Assembly (NCBI RefSeq): GCF_900108875.1
Contig: NZ_FNYJ01000001.1
Coordinates: 1,159,258 to 1,223,257, forward strand
Origin: Pseudomonas sp. NFR16
Lineage (GTDB): Bacteria; Pseudomonadota; Gammaproteobacteria; Pseudomonadales; Pseudomonadaceae
Direction: 5' to 3'
Length of the DNA: 64,000 bases
The notes beneath the pieces were generated by a model. The model saw only the letters and a program-made list of their open reading frames with translations, had not been told where the DNA came from and made no database searches. This document shows, piece after piece, positions 18,556 to 28,561 of the stretch. Position 1 is the stretch's first letter. Every line of letters begins with the position of its first letter. Position numbers and translations under genes: made by a program.

Positions 18556-19047
18556 TCAGAGGGATTTCTGCCAGAACAGCGCCCGACCCATCTGCGGATC
18601 AAGCTGATAATCGGAGAAACCCAGCTTGCGGTAAGCGCCCTTGGCGGCCTCGTTCCCTTCCAGCACTTCCAGGGTGATCTTGCAGCAACCGCGCTGACGG
18701 GCGATCTCCTCCACCTTGCCGAGCATCTTCTGACTGATGCCCTGCCCGCGAGCGGACGCGATGACCACCACGTCGTGAACGTTGACCAAAGGCCGGCAGG
18801 CAAAGGTGGAGAAGCCCTCGAAACAGTTGACCAGCCCCACCGGCTCACCGGCGATGAACGCCAGCACGCTGAACGCATGAGGACGCTTGGCCAGTTCGAT
18901 AGCCAGCTGCTGACGGGTATCCAGCGGCAGCGACTCACCGCCGCCCATGGCGTCTTCGGCATATTGGTTGAGCAGGAAACCGATCGCTTCGGCGTGGACC
19001 GGATTGCTATAGCTGGCTTGCAGTACCAGAACCTCGGGGGCTTGCAT
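18556..19047 (-). CDS. GNAT-family N-acetyltransferase
   Basis: 163-residue Gcn5-related acetyltransferase. The acetyl-CoA-binding loop is ASARGQGISQKML (Q/R-x-x-G-x-G type), preceded by the core strand VNVHDVVVI and followed by KGAYRKLGFSDYQ, the typical end of the fold. Substrate unknown. It is transcribed alone; 180 bases separate it from the upstream leader of the TerC-CBS gene, which lies downstream of it on the same strand. Confidence 0.85.
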   Translation of the reverse strand: MQAPEVLVLQASYSNPVHAEAIGFLLNQYAEDAMGGGESLPLDTRQQLAIELAKRPHAFSVLAFIAGEPVGLVNCFEGFSTFACRPLVNVHDVVVIASARGQGISQKMLGKVEEIARQRGCCKITLEVLEGNEAAKGAYRKLGFSDYQLDPQMGRALFWQKSL

Positions 19048-19650
19048 TGACTTCCTCTACCGCTGAAAGGTGACCAGGCGGCCAGTGCATTGACCGGGGA
19101 CCGCCACGTGGCAGCGATTCTAACGCGGTGCGCACCAAAATATCCCGATACAGAAGTAGGAAATATCTTTATACGCACGAGAAAAGATCGATCACGCACC
19201 GAGAAAAGGCGACACCTGCACGTTTACGCGTTCGGATGATCCAAAAAGTCCCGAAACACCGGGAACGAGATACGCACCATTTTGATTGTCGAACAATCCG
19301 ACCAGCGGTCGCCAGCAGTGGGAACCTGTATTTAAGGCGTCACGACAGCGCAATGCATGGCGAGGAGGATGATGTAGCGTAGCGGAAACTTTCCTACAAA
19401 AGACTGCCACCCCGCATGCCAGACATTTCCCTGAAAAAAAGTCGAAACTTCTACAACACGGCTGGGTCATGTGATTAGAGCGCCTATGCTATCGGTTCAA
19501 GCCCGAGAAGAGGCCGCTTTCACCCTGTCCTTTATATGCAGTCGGTAAATGGGTATCGATTTTGCGTAGGTCTTGTGTGCCTGGCCATAGGATATGGCCG
19601 ATTACAACCCAATTGCTGTACCAACACTGCGTATCGAATGGGAGAAAACG
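19048..19650. other. 603-base non-coding region upstream of glgA
   Basis: No convincing gene. It is AT-richer than its surroundings and should contain the promoter(s) of the long glycogen/trehalose operon. One candidate is GAAACTT (19444-19450), 16 bases, TCATG (19467-19471), loosely like an AlgU/RpoE-type promoter (GAACTT-N16-TCTGA), which would suit an osmotic-stress operon. The match is imperfect and the assignment tentative. Confidence 0.35.
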
Positions 19651-21237
19651 ATGATTAGTGCCGCTGTCAAAACCCAGAAGGGAGAGAGTTTTAATCAGCC
19701 GGCCAGCGAGCTGACCCATCTGCCGGTCTTCGCAACGACGAGCGCACCTGTGCTGCAACTGCCCCCGGTTCAACCGGGAATGTCGATGGTGAACAGAAAG
19801 AAGATTCTGTTCGTGACTTCGGAAATGGCCGACCTGGTGAAAACCGGCGGTCTGGGCGATGTTTCTGCCGCACTGCCGCGCGCCATGCGCCACCTGCACG
19901 ATGTACGCGTGCTGATTCCCGGCTATCCACAGGTCATCAATAGCGGTAACCCGATTCACATCATCAGCGAACTCAGCGGCCATGCCGCCCTGCCGCCGTG
20001 CAAGATCGGCCGCATGGACATGAAAGATGGACTGGTGATTTATGTGCTGATCTGCCCTGAACTGTATGAACGCGACGGCACCCCTTATGGCGACAATCAG
20101 GGTCGCGACTGGTCCGATAACCACATCCGCTTTGCCCGACTGGGTCTGGCAGCTGCAGATTTCGCCGCAGGCGCGGTTAAAACGCAGTGGTGCCCGGAGC
20201 TGGTTCACGCCCATGACTGGCCTGCAGGCCTGGCGCCGGCGTACATGAAATGGCGCGGCCAGACCACGCCGTCGATCTTTACCATCCACAATCTGGCCTA
20301 CCAGGGTTTCGTCAGCACGGCGTCGAGCCGCGAGCTGGGGATTCCGGATGAAGCGCTCGGCCCGGACGGAATGGAATTCTACGGCCGCCTGTCGTTCATC
20401 AAGGCCGGCATGGCGTACGCCAGCCACATCACCACCGTGAGCGCCACCTATGCCAAGGAAATCACAACACCGGACTTTGGTTGCGGTCTGGAAGGCTTCC
20501 TGCAAAGCAAGGCTGAAAAAGGCCAGTTGAGCGGGATCCCGAACGGCATCGACGAAAGCTGGGACGCCGCGACCGACGACCACCTGGTCTGCCGTTTTGC
20601 GCCAAATGAATGGACGCGCAAAGAAATCAACGCCGATCACGTTCGCGAGCTGTTCGAGCTGGAACCGTCGAGCGGACCGCTGTTTGCGGTAGTGTCGCGT
20701 CTGGTCTATCAGAAAGGCCTGGATCTGACCATCGGCGTCGCCGAATACATCGTCAACAACGGCGGGCAGATCGCGATCATCGGTCGCGGCGAGCCAGAAG
20801 AAGAAGACGCGATGCGTGCGCTGGCAGCCCGTTTCCCCGGCCAGATCAGTGTGCGCGTGGGCTTCAACGAAACCGATGCACGCCGCATGTTCGCCGGCAG
20901 TGACTTCCTGCTGATGCCTTCGCGCTACGAGCCGTGCGGCCTGAGCCAGATGTACGCCCAGCGGTTCGGCTCCCTGCCGATCGCACGCCGCACCGGCGGT
21001 CTGGCCGACACCATCGAAGATGGCTGCACGGGCTTTCTGTTTGATGAGTCTACCGTTGAAAGTTATACCGAAGCCTTGACCCGTGCGTTCAGAGTCTTCG
21101 CCAACCCGCTGCTGCTGAACGCCATGCGTTGCCGCGCAATGGCTGCCCCGTTTGACTGGCATAAAGCTGTCGAACCTTACGCCGACCTGTATCAGGATCT
21201 TCTTAAGAAAAACGTGGGTGCTGCGCTGCATTATTGA
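19651..21237 (+). CDS. glgA: Glycogen synthase (ADP-glucose starch synthase)
   Basis: GT5 enzyme of 528 residues that extends alpha-1,4-glucan from ADP-glucose. The N-terminal motif KTGGLGDVSAALPRAMR binds ADP-glucose, and the C-terminal GT-B motif is PSRYEPCGLSQMYAQRFG followed by RRTGGLADTI. The start at 19651 is preferred because GGGAG lies 7 bases upstream; it leaves a roughly 60-residue N-terminal extension before NRKKILFVTSEM, longer than in E. coli GlgA. First gene of a plus-strand operon with treZ, malQ, treY, a DUF2934 gene and glgX. No glgC, glgB or glgP is in the window. Confidence 0.95.
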   Translation: MISAAVKTQKGESFNQPASELTHLPVFATTSAPVLQLPPVQPGMSMVNRKKILFVTSEMADLVKTGGLGDVSAALPRAMRHLHDVRVLIPGYPQVINSGNPIHIISELSGHAALPPCKIGRMDMKDGLVIYVLICPELYERDGTPYGDNQGRDWSDNHIRFARLGLAAADFAAGAVKTQWCPELVHAHDWPAGLAPAYMKWRGQTTPSIFTIHNLAYQGFVSTASSRELGIPDEALGPDGMEFYGRLSFIKAGMAYASHITTVSATYAKEITTPDFGCGLEGFLQSKAEKGQLSGIPNGIDESWDAATDDHLVCRFAPNEWTRKEINADHVRELFELEPSSGPLFAVVSRLVYQKGLDLTIGVAEYIVNNGGQIAIIGRGEPEEEDAMRALAARFPGQISVRVGFNETDARRMFAGSDFLLMPSRYEPCGLSQMYAQRFGSLPIARRTGGLADTIEDGCTGFLFDESTVESYTEALTRAFRVFANPLLLNAMRCRAMAAPFDWHKAVEPYADLYQDLLKKNVGAALHY

Positions 21238-21262
21238 TTGATGAACTGAAAAGGGGTAACGG

Positions 21263-23077
21263 ATGCCTTTGCGCACGGATGAGAACTGGCGCCACGGCGC
21301 CGTCTTGCTGGATTCCGACCGCACCCGGTTCGCCCTATGGGCACCGGATGCCAGTGACGTGAGTGTCGAGAAAGAGGACGGGTCTGCACAGACCCTCCTT
21401 CCGCAGGAAAACGGCTGGTTCGTCCTGGAAACACAGGCCCCGGCTGGCACGCGATATCGCTACATCATCGACAACGACTTGCACGTACCTGACCCGGCCT
21501 CCCGGGCTCAGGTCAGCGACGTGCATGGCTACAGCGTGGTTGTCGATCCCGACGCCTTCGAGTGGAAGCACGCCGACTGGTGCGGACGGCCTTGGCATGA
21601 GGCGGTCATCTATGAACTGCACACCGGTGCGCTGGGCGGTTTTGCCGCCGTCGAACGGCATCTGCAGCATCTGGTCGATACAGGCATCACAGCCATCGAG
21701 TTGATGCCCATCGGCCAGTTTCCCGGCGATCGCAACTGGGGCTACGACGGCGTGTTACCGTACGCGCCACAATCCTCCTACGGTACGCCAGAAGAACTCA
21801 AGCACCTGATCGACACTGCCCACGGGCTGGGTCTGATGGTCATCCTCGATGTGGTCTACAACCACTTCGGACCGGATGGCAATTACCTGGGCAGCTACGC
21901 CAAGCACTTCTTCCGCAGCGACAAGAAGACGCCCTGGGGGGACGCCATTGACTTCCGCCAGCGCGAAGTGCGGGACTTCTTCATCGACAACAGCCTGATG
22001 TGGTTGATGGAATATCGCTTCGACGGCCTGCGCTTTGACGCAGTCCATGCCATCGAAGACCCCAACTTCCTTGAAGAGCTTGCCGAGCGCGTGCACCAGC
22101 AGGTGCCCTCGCAGCGGCAGATCTGGCTGATGCTGGAGAATGAGTTCAACGAAGCCCGGCGCATGAAACAGGGCTACGACGCGCAGTGGAACGACGACGG
22201 CCACAACACGCTGCACGTCTTACTTACAGGCGAAACCGACGCGTACTACACCGATTTTGCCCAGCAGCCAACGCATAAACTGGCGCGCCTGCTCAGTGAA
22301 GGCTTTGTCTACCAGGGCGAGGCCACTCGCCATGGTCATGCCCGTGGCGAGCCCAGCGCAGACCTGCCGCCCAGTGCGTTCGTGCTGTTCCTGCAGAATC
22401 ACGACCAGATCGGCAACCGTGCGCTGGGCGAACGCCTGGTGCAACTGGCACCGGCCCCCGCCCTGCGTGCCGCCACCGCCCTCTTGCTGCTGTCGCCGAT
22501 GATTCCCCTGATGTTCATGGGTGATGAGTGGGCCGCCAGCGAACCGTTCCTGTTTTTCACCGATTTCCATGACGAACTCGCTGACGCGGTGCGCGAAGGA
22601 CGTCGCGGCGAATTCGCCGATTTCGCCGCGTTTGCCGATCCGCAGCAACGCGAACGTATTCCGGATCCGAACGCGCTGGCAACCTTCGAAGCCTCCAAGC
22701 CCGGCTTCGATGCGCTCTATCTGGAAACCGACAAAGGTCAGGATCATCGCAACTGGCTCGCGCTTTATAAAGAATTGCTCAAGACCCGTCGTGAGGAAAT
22801 CTTTCCGCGTCTGGAAGGTGCCGAGGCGCTGGGCGCTGACGTTCTGGCGGAAAAAGCGGTCAGCGCACGCTGGCGGATGGGCGATGATACCGAGCTGCGC
22901 ATTGATCTGAACCTCAGTGAGCACCCGGTAGAGATCGAGCCCTACCACGCACAACGCGTGCTGCACGAGTCCCATCCAAAATCGGCAGAACTTTCCCAAC
23001 GCGGCAGCCTCAATCCATACACGGCCGTTGTCAGCCTGATATCGCGTGACGTTGTGGAGGAACAGGATGAGCAATGA
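21263..23077 (+). CDS. treZ: Malto-oligosyltrehalose trehalohydrolase
   Basis: GH13 enzyme (604 residues) that releases trehalose from the maltooligosyl-trehalose made by TreY. It has an N-terminal beta-sandwich (FALWAPDASDVSVE), then a TIM barrel with VVYNHFGPDGNYL, nucleophile Asp in LRFDAVHAI and LFLQNHDQIGNRA. Length matches TreZ. Its last 11 bases overlap the start of malQ, so the two are translationally coupled. Together with TreY it gives the cell a trehalose route from glycogen, typically for osmotic and desiccation tolerance. Confidence 0.95.
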   Translation: MPLRTDENWRHGAVLLDSDRTRFALWAPDASDVSVEKEDGSAQTLLPQENGWFVLETQAPAGTRYRYIIDNDLHVPDPASRAQVSDVHGYSVVVDPDAFEWKHADWCGRPWHEAVIYELHTGALGGFAAVERHLQHLVDTGITAIELMPIGQFPGDRNWGYDGVLPYAPQSSYGTPEELKHLIDTAHGLGLMVILDVVYNHFGPDGNYLGSYAKHFFRSDKKTPWGDAIDFRQREVRDFFIDNSLMWLMEYRFDGLRFDAVHAIEDPNFLEELAERVHQQVPSQRQIWLMLENEFNEARRMKQGYDAQWNDDGHNTLHVLLTGETDAYYTDFAQQPTHKLARLLSEGFVYQGEATRHGHARGEPSADLPPSAFVLFLQNHDQIGNRALGERLVQLAPAPALRAATALLLLSPMIPLMFMGDEWAASEPFLFFTDFHDELADAVREGRRGEFADFAAFADPQQRERIPDPNALATFEASKPGFDALYLETDKGQDHRNWLALYKELLKTRREEIFPRLEGAEALGADVLAEKAVSARWRMGDDTELRIDLNLSEHPVEIEPYHAQRVLHESHPKSAELSQRGSLNPYTAVVSLISRDVVEEQDEQ

Positions 23078-25136
23078 GCAACTGGAGATGCTGGCGGCCG
23101 AGGCAGGATTGTCGGTCGACTGGAAGGATGCCAACGCACGACCGCAGAGGGTCAGCCCCGAAGTGTTACGCAAGGTCCTCGACGGACTGGGTTACCCCGC
23201 TGAAGACGATGCGCAGATTGCCTCGAGCCTGAAGCGACTGCAAGATCAGAGCCTGTCCGCCACACCGCCGCCGCTGCTGACGGTCGATCAAGGCCGCAAC
23301 CTGGACCTGTCGGCCTGGTTCAAACCGGAAACGCCCTTTGTGCTGGACTTGGAAGACCACTCGCGCCTGGAATCCAGGCTCACCGCTAAAGCGGAGCTGC
23401 CAGGTCTCGCCACTGTCGGCTATCAGCAACTGGCCATCGACGGCCAGCACCTGACCATCGCGGTGGCGCCCAAGACCTGCTACAGCATGGCAATGGCTGA
23501 AGACGTCAGCATCGCCCGCGACTGGGGTCTGACCGTTCAGCTGTACTACCTGCGCCGCGAAGGCGATGGCGGGTTTGGCGACACCCAGGCGCTGGAGGCT
23601 TTCGCACGCTCGGCAGGCGAACGTGGCGCCGCCGCGATCGCTATCAGCCCGGTGCACGCGATGTTCGCCAGCGACCCGAGTCGTTACAGCCCCTACTCAC
23701 CTTCAAGCCGGCTGTTCCTCAATGCGCTGTACGCGGCGCCCGGCGCGATTCTCGGTGAAAGGGCCGTGCGCACGGCAATCGAGGAAACCGGTCTTGCCGA
23801 CGAGCTCAAGCGCCTTGAATCGCTGCCACTGGTCGACTGGCCGGCTGCCGCGGCAGCCAAGTGGATTCTTTACCGCTCCCTCTACGCCTCGTTCATTGCC
23901 AGCGAGCATCCGCTGCACGAAGATTTCAAGAGTTTCCGCCATGCCGGCGGCGAAGCGCTGGAGAATCATTGTCGCTTCGAGGCGCTGCGTGACGAGTGCG
24001 AAAAACTGGGCATCAGCGACAACTGGCATGAATGGCCGGACGCGTTCAAAAACCCGCGCAGCGAGGCAATCGACCAATTTGCCGCCGAACATGGCGAGCA
24101 GATCGGCTTTCACGCCTTCGCCCAATGGCTGATCGCCCGAGGCCTGGAACGCGCGCAAACCGCCGCGCGCTCGAGCGGCATGAAAATCGGGCTGATCGGC
24201 GATCTGGCAGTCGGTGCCGATGGCGCAGGCAGCCAGGCCTGGAGCCGTCAGGATGAGCTGCTGTCCGCCCTTACCGTCGGCGCGCCGCCGGATATCCTCA
24301 ACCGCTCCGGCCAAAGCTGGGGCATTTCGGCGTTCTCACCCACGGGCCTGAAACGCAACGGCTTTCGTGCATTCATCGAAATGCTGCGGGCCAATTTCGC
24401 CCATGCCGGTGGGCTGCGCATCGACCACGTGATGGGCCTGCAACGGTTGTGGGTAGTGCCCCTGGGCTCGCCGCCAAGCGACGGCGCTTACCTCAACTAT
24501 CCGCTGGACGACATGCTGCGCCTGCTGTGCCTGGAATCCTGGCGTCACAAGGCCGTGGTCCTCGGCGAAGACCTGGGCACCGTTCCCGAAGGTCTGCACG
24601 ACAAACTGTCGGAGCGGGAAATTCTCGGCATGCGCGTGCTGTTGTTCGAACAGGACAACGCTCAATTCAAACCGATCATCAAATGGTCGAACGACGCACT
24701 GGCGACCACCAGTACACATGATTTGCCGACGCTGACCGGCTGGCTCAGCGAGCTGGACATTGAATGGAATAAAACCTTGGGCCACATCGACGCAAACACC
24801 GAACAAGACTGGCGAGCTGCCCGCGAGCGCGAACGCCAGGGCCTGCGTACTGCCCTGCGGCAGAATTACGGCATGCACGACAACAGCGACAGCGACCTCA
24901 TCGACGGCAGCATCCGCTACCTGGGCCACACGCGCGCGCCGCTGGTGCTGCTGCCGATCGAAGATGCGCTGGGCATCGAGGAACAAGCCAACCTGCCAGG
25001 GACCATCGACAGCCACCCCAACTGGCGTCGGCGCTTGCCGGGAGACAGCGCGGCGCTGCTCGATCATCCCGACGCTGCGCGACGCCTGGAAATCCTCGCG
25101 GCGGCACGTCAGCAGGCCCGGGAGCGTGACCAATGA
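23067..25136 (+). CDS. malQ: 4-alpha-glucanotransferase (amylomaltase)
   Basis: GH77 disproportionating enzyme, 689 residues, moving alpha-1,4-glucan segments between maltodextrins. The start MSNEQLEMLAAEAG has GGAGGAACAGG upstream. Conserved elements include YSPYSPSSRLFLNALY, LRIDHVMGLQRLW (nucleophile region), GEDLGTVPEGL (acid/base glutamate/aspartate area) and STHDLPTLTGWL. It overlaps treZ by 11 bases at its start and treY by 4 bases (ATGA) at its end. It probably keeps dextrins at lengths usable by TreY. Confidence 0.93.
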   Translation: MSNEQLEMLAAEAGLSVDWKDANARPQRVSPEVLRKVLDGLGYPAEDDAQIASSLKRLQDQSLSATPPPLLTVDQGRNLDLSAWFKPETPFVLDLEDHSRLESRLTAKAELPGLATVGYQQLAIDGQHLTIAVAPKTCYSMAMAEDVSIARDWGLTVQLYYLRREGDGGFGDTQALEAFARSAGERGAAAIAISPVHAMFASDPSRYSPYSPSSRLFLNALYAAPGAILGERAVRTAIEETGLADELKRLESLPLVDWPAAAAAKWILYRSLYASFIASEHPLHEDFKSFRHAGGEALENHCRFEALRDECEKLGISDNWHEWPDAFKNPRSEAIDQFAAEHGEQIGFHAFAQWLIARGLERAQTAARSSGMKIGLIGDLAVGADGAGSQAWSRQDELLSALTVGAPPDILNRSGQSWGISAFSPTGLKRNGFRAFIEMLRANFAHAGGLRIDHVMGLQRLWVVPLGSPPSDGAYLNYPLDDMLRLLCLESWRHKAVVLGEDLGTVPEGLHDKLSEREILGMRVLLFEQDNAQFKPIIKWSNDALATTSTHDLPTLTGWLSELDIEWNKTLGHIDANTEQDWRAARERERQGLRTALRQNYGMHDNSDSDLIDGSIRYLGHTRAPLVLLPIEDALGIEEQANLPGTIDSHPNWRRRLPGDSAALLDHPDAARRLEILAAARQQARERDQ

Positions 25137-27916
25137 GCGTTCTCAAGCCTCTGCGCGCGACGCAGCGCCTGCAATTCCACAAGGATTTCACCCTCGACGA
25201 TGCCACCCGACTGGTGCCGTATTTCGCAAGGCTGGGGATCAGCCATATCTACGCTTCGCCGCTGCTTAAAGCGCGGGCGGGTTCCATGCACGGTTACGAC
25301 GTCGTCGATCCACGGGTGATCAATCCCGAATTGGGCGGCGAGCCGGCCCTGCGCCGACTGGTAGCGGCCCTTCGCGAACATGGCATGGGCCTGATTCTGG
25401 ACATCGTTTCCAACCACATGGCTGTCGGCGGCGCTGACAACCCTTGGTGGCTGGACTTGCTGGAATGGGGCCGCCGTAGTCCCTACGCGAAATTTTTCGA
25501 CATCCAGTGGAATTCCCCCGATCCGCTGCTCAAAGGCCAGCTGCTGCTGCCGTTCCTGAGCACCGACTATGGCACCGTGTTGCAGAACGGCGATGTCGCA
25601 CTGCGACTCGACGCCGAGCATGGGAGCTTCCACGCCGAGCACTATCAGCATCATTTCCCGATCAATCCCGGTTCGTACGGGCCGCTGCTGAAGGCCGCGA
25701 AGCGTCCTGAGCTGGAGCCACTGGCCGAGCGTTTTACGCAGCTCGACTCGCAGGCCGACGCCTACGACCAGGCGTTGAGCCTGAAAGCCGAACTGGCTGG
25801 ACTGATCAAGGCCAATCCGGACCTGACGCCTGCCATCGAGGCCGGATTCTCTCAGTTCGATGGACGTCAGCCAGAAGGCTTCGAGCGGCTTCACCGTCTG
25901 CTCGAACAACAGGATTATCGCTTGGCGAGCTGGCGTACGGCAGGCGACGATATCAACTGGCGCAGGTTCTTCGACATCAACGAACTGGGCGGCCTCAAGG
26001 TCGAACGTTCGCAGGTCTTCGAAGCCACCCACGGCAAGATTTTCGAGCTGATCTCCGAAGGGCTGGTGGACGGTCTGCGCATCGACCATATCGACGGTCT
26101 GGCCGACCCGCGTGGCTATTGCCGCAAGCTGCGGCGTCGGGTCGACAGCCTGCTGAAGCTGCGCCCGGCCGGAACCGAGCTGAGCCACCTGCCGATCTTC
26201 GTCGAAAAGATTCTCGGCCCAGACGAGCCGCTGCGTCAGGACTGGAACGTGGACGGCACCACCGGTTACGAGTTCATGAACCAGGTGTCGTTGCTGCAAC
26301 ACGATCCTCGTGGCGAAGCGGTGCTGGGCGAGCTGTGGAGCCGGATCAGCGGTCGAACCGCCGACTTCAATGCCGAAGTGCTGGAAGCCCGGGATCTGGT
26401 CCTGCACGGCACGCTGGCCGGGGACTTCGAAAACCTGGCACAAGCGCTGCTGCAAGTGGCACGCAGCGACGTCATGAGCCGCGACCTGACACTGGGTGCG
26501 ATTCGTCGCGCGCTGCTCGCGCTGGTGAGTAACTTCCCGGTCTATCGCACCTACATCACGGCTTGCGGACGTTCCGACGAGGACGAGCGCTTCTTCCAGC
26601 AAGCCATGAGCGGTGCCCGCGAGTTGCTCGGCGAAGGCGACTGGCCGGTGCTCGATTACCTGCAGCGCTGGCTCGGCGGAGAACGCCTGCGCGACTACCC
26701 GAGCGGCCCCCTTCGCGAGATGCGTCGCAAGGCCTGCAATCGCTTCCAGCAGTTGACTTCGCCAGTTGCCGCCAAGTCGGTGGAAGACACCTCGTTCTAT
26801 CGCTCGGCGGTACTGCTTTCGCGTAACGATGTGGGCTTCCATCCGCAACATTTCAGTGCACCGGTGCAGGCTTTCCATCAGGTGTGCATCGATCGCAGTG
26901 CAACCTTTCCAGGCAACCTGCTGACCACGGCGACCCACGACCACAAGCGCGGCGAAGACACCCGCGCGCGCCTGGCGGTGATCAGCGAGCACGCGCCGTG
27001 GTACGCCGAACAGGTCGAGCGCTGGCAGCAACTGTCCGCACCGCTCAAGGGGGGCGAGATTCATATCAGCCCTGGCGACGAATTGATGCTTTACCAAGCG
27101 ATTCTGGGCAGCTGGCCGCTGGGACTCGAGCGCGACAGTGCGTTTGAAGAGTATGCAAAACGACTCACCCAATGGCAGGAAAAAGCCCTGCGCGAAGCCA
27201 AGTTGCAGAGCAGCTGGAGCGCCCCGAACGAGGCGTACGAGACGGCGTGTCGCGAGTTCTTGCAGCAGCTGTTGCTGAGCCCGGAAGGGTTGGCGTTGCG
27301 TCAGTCGATCGGTGCCACGGCCAATCGAATTGCTCCGGCGGGTGCGCTGAACAGTCTGGCGCAAACTTTGCTGCGAATGACGGCGCCCGGTGTGCCTGAT
27401 CTGTATCAGGGTACCGAATTCTGGGACTTCAGCCTGGTGGATCCGGACAACCGTCGTCCGGTGGATTATTCCGCTCGCGAACGCGCGCTGAGCCAATCCA
27501 CATCCCTCACCGAGTTGCTTGCCCAGTGGCAGGACGGCCGGATCAAGCAGGCGCTGATTGCCCAAGTGCTCATGCTGCGCAATCAGCATTCCTCACTGTT
27601 CAGTGAAGGCCGATATCAACCGCTTGAAGTGGTCGGCGAACAAGCTGCCCACGTGGTCGCATTCGCCCGGGAAACGGCGGATGAGCGAGCTATTGTTGTG
27701 GTTCCACGTTTGCCGGCTGAACTAATGGGCACCGCGCAAACTCCATTCATCAACGCAGCAAATTGGGGCGATACACGAATACTCCTGCCGTTCACTGATT
27801 CACATCCGGATTGGAAGGGACTTTTCTCACAAGCTACAGTCACATCCAGCAAGGAAATGTTGCTCAGTGCAGCGCTCAAGGAAATTTCTGTAAACCTGCT
27901 TATTCAAACCTTGTAA
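25133..27916 (+). CDS. treY: Malto-oligosyltrehalose synthase
   Basis: GH13 enzyme of 927 residues that turns the reducing-end glucose of a maltodextrin into a terminal trehalose unit. Characteristic motifs: SPLLKARAGSMHGYDVVDP near the N-terminus, LDIVSNHMAVGG, GLRIDHIDGLADP, and FVEKILGPDE. Lengths of 900 or more residues are normal for TreY. Coupled to malQ by an ATGA overlap; followed after 16 bases by the DUF2934 gene. Works with TreZ. Confidence 0.95.
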   Translation: MSVLKPLRATQRLQFHKDFTLDDATRLVPYFARLGISHIYASPLLKARAGSMHGYDVVDPRVINPELGGEPALRRLVAALREHGMGLILDIVSNHMAVGGADNPWWLDLLEWGRRSPYAKFFDIQWNSPDPLLKGQLLLPFLSTDYGTVLQNGDVALRLDAEHGSFHAEHYQHHFPINPGSYGPLLKAAKRPELEPLAERFTQLDSQADAYDQALSLKAELAGLIKANPDLTPAIEAGFSQFDGRQPEGFERLHRLLEQQDYRLASWRTAGDDINWRRFFDINELGGLKVERSQVFEATHGKIFELISEGLVDGLRIDHIDGLADPRGYCRKLRRRVDSLLKLRPAGTELSHLPIFVEKILGPDEPLRQDWNVDGTTGYEFMNQVSLLQHDPRGEAVLGELWSRISGRTADFNAEVLEARDLVLHGTLAGDFENLAQALLQVARSDVMSRDLTLGAIRRALLALVSNFPVYRTYITACGRSDEDERFFQQAMSGARELLGEGDWPVLDYLQRWLGGERLRDYPSGPLREMRRKACNRFQQLTSPVAAKSVEDTSFYRSAVLLSRNDVGFHPQHFSAPVQAFHQVCIDRSATFPGNLLTTATHDHKRGEDTRARLAVISEHAPWYAEQVERWQQLSAPLKGGEIHISPGDELMLYQAILGSWPLGLERDSAFEEYAKRLTQWQEKALREAKLQSSWSAPNEAYETACREFLQQLLLSPEGLALRQSIGATANRIAPAGALNSLAQTLLRMTAPGVPDLYQGTEFWDFSLVDPDNRRPVDYSARERALSQSTSLTELLAQWQDGRIKQALIAQVLMLRNQHSSLFSEGRYQPLEVVGEQAAHVVAFARETADERAIVVVPRLPAELMGTAQTPFINAANWGDTRILLPFTDSHPDWKGLFSQATVTSSKEMLLSAALKEISVNLLIQTL

Positions 27917-27932
27917 TACCGGGAGTGTCGAG

Positions 27933-28388
27933 ATGAGTGCCGACGAGAAAAGAATCAAAGAGCTTGCCCATCAGATCTGGGAAACCGAAGGCAAGCCGCA
28001 TGGGCATGATGCCCGTCACTGGGAAATGGCCCGTAAACTGGCCGAAGCCGAAGCCAAGTCGCCGAAGAAGCCTGGGGCTGAAAAAGCGACCAAGGCCAAA
28101 GCCGCCAGCAAGCCTGCAGCAGCAAAACCGGCCGCCGCTAAAACGGCCGCCAAGTCTGCCGAAAAGCCGGCTGAAAAACCGGCTGAAAAACCGGCTGCCA
28201 AAGCGGCTGAAAAACCTGCCGCCAAGCCAGCAGCCAAATCCGCTGCCAAGCCTGCGGCAAAACCGGCTGCCAAGGCACCTGCCAAACCGGCAGAGCCCAA
28301 GGCCGCTGCAAACGGCGCGGCACCCGCGGCCAAGCCTGCAAAACCTTCAACCAAGAAAGCGCCGGCAGCCAAACCTCCGACGCCTTGA
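27933..28388 (+). CDS. DUF2934 protein with Lys-Pro-Ala-rich tail
   Basis: 151 residues. The first 40 form a DUF2934 helix pair (KRIKELAHQIWETEGKPHG, then DARHWEMARKLAEAEA). The remaining 110 are a low-complexity basic tail of KPAA, KPAE and KSAA repeats like histone H1 or AlgP, expected to be disordered and possibly nucleic-acid binding. It sits inside the glycogen/trehalose operon between treY and glgX. Role unknown; DUF2934 genes are often near glycogen enzymes, so a link to glycogen granules or stress is inferred. Confidence 0.85.
   Translation: MSADEKRIKELAHQIWETEGKPHGHDARHWEMARKLAEAEAKSPKKPGAEKATKAKAASKPAAAKPAAAKTAAKSAEKPAEKPAEKPAAKAAEKPAAKPAAKSAAKPAAKPAAKAPAKPAEPKAAANGAAPAAKPAKPSTKKAPAAKPPTP
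28108..28300 (+). repeat. In-frame Lys-Pro-Ala coding repeats
   Basis: Degenerate repeats encoding KPAA/KPAE. The core at 28161-28196 is three tandem 12-base units (GAAAAACCGGCT, first copy with one change). Because the unit is a multiple of three, slippage would change tail length without shifting the frame. Confidence 0.8.
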
Positions 28389-28561
28389 ACCTTGCCTTCG
28401 GCAAGGCTTCCAACAGATGACATCTACCGCAGGGATCGCCTGAAAACGATCGCTTGAAACCTGCGGTAAACCACCCCCTGTATTGCGTAATGGCGCAGTC
28501 CCAGCCTGCGACAAAGGCTTCGTTCGCCCTCGGGAAATCATTCGAAACGTCAGGAATCAAC

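Noticed and set aside
25109..27589. 826-codon open frame on the minus strand opposite treY
   Set aside because: Treated as a shadow of treY, whose GH13 motifs are unambiguous. The same applies to 19489-21450 opposite glgA and 11544-13049 opposite zwf.
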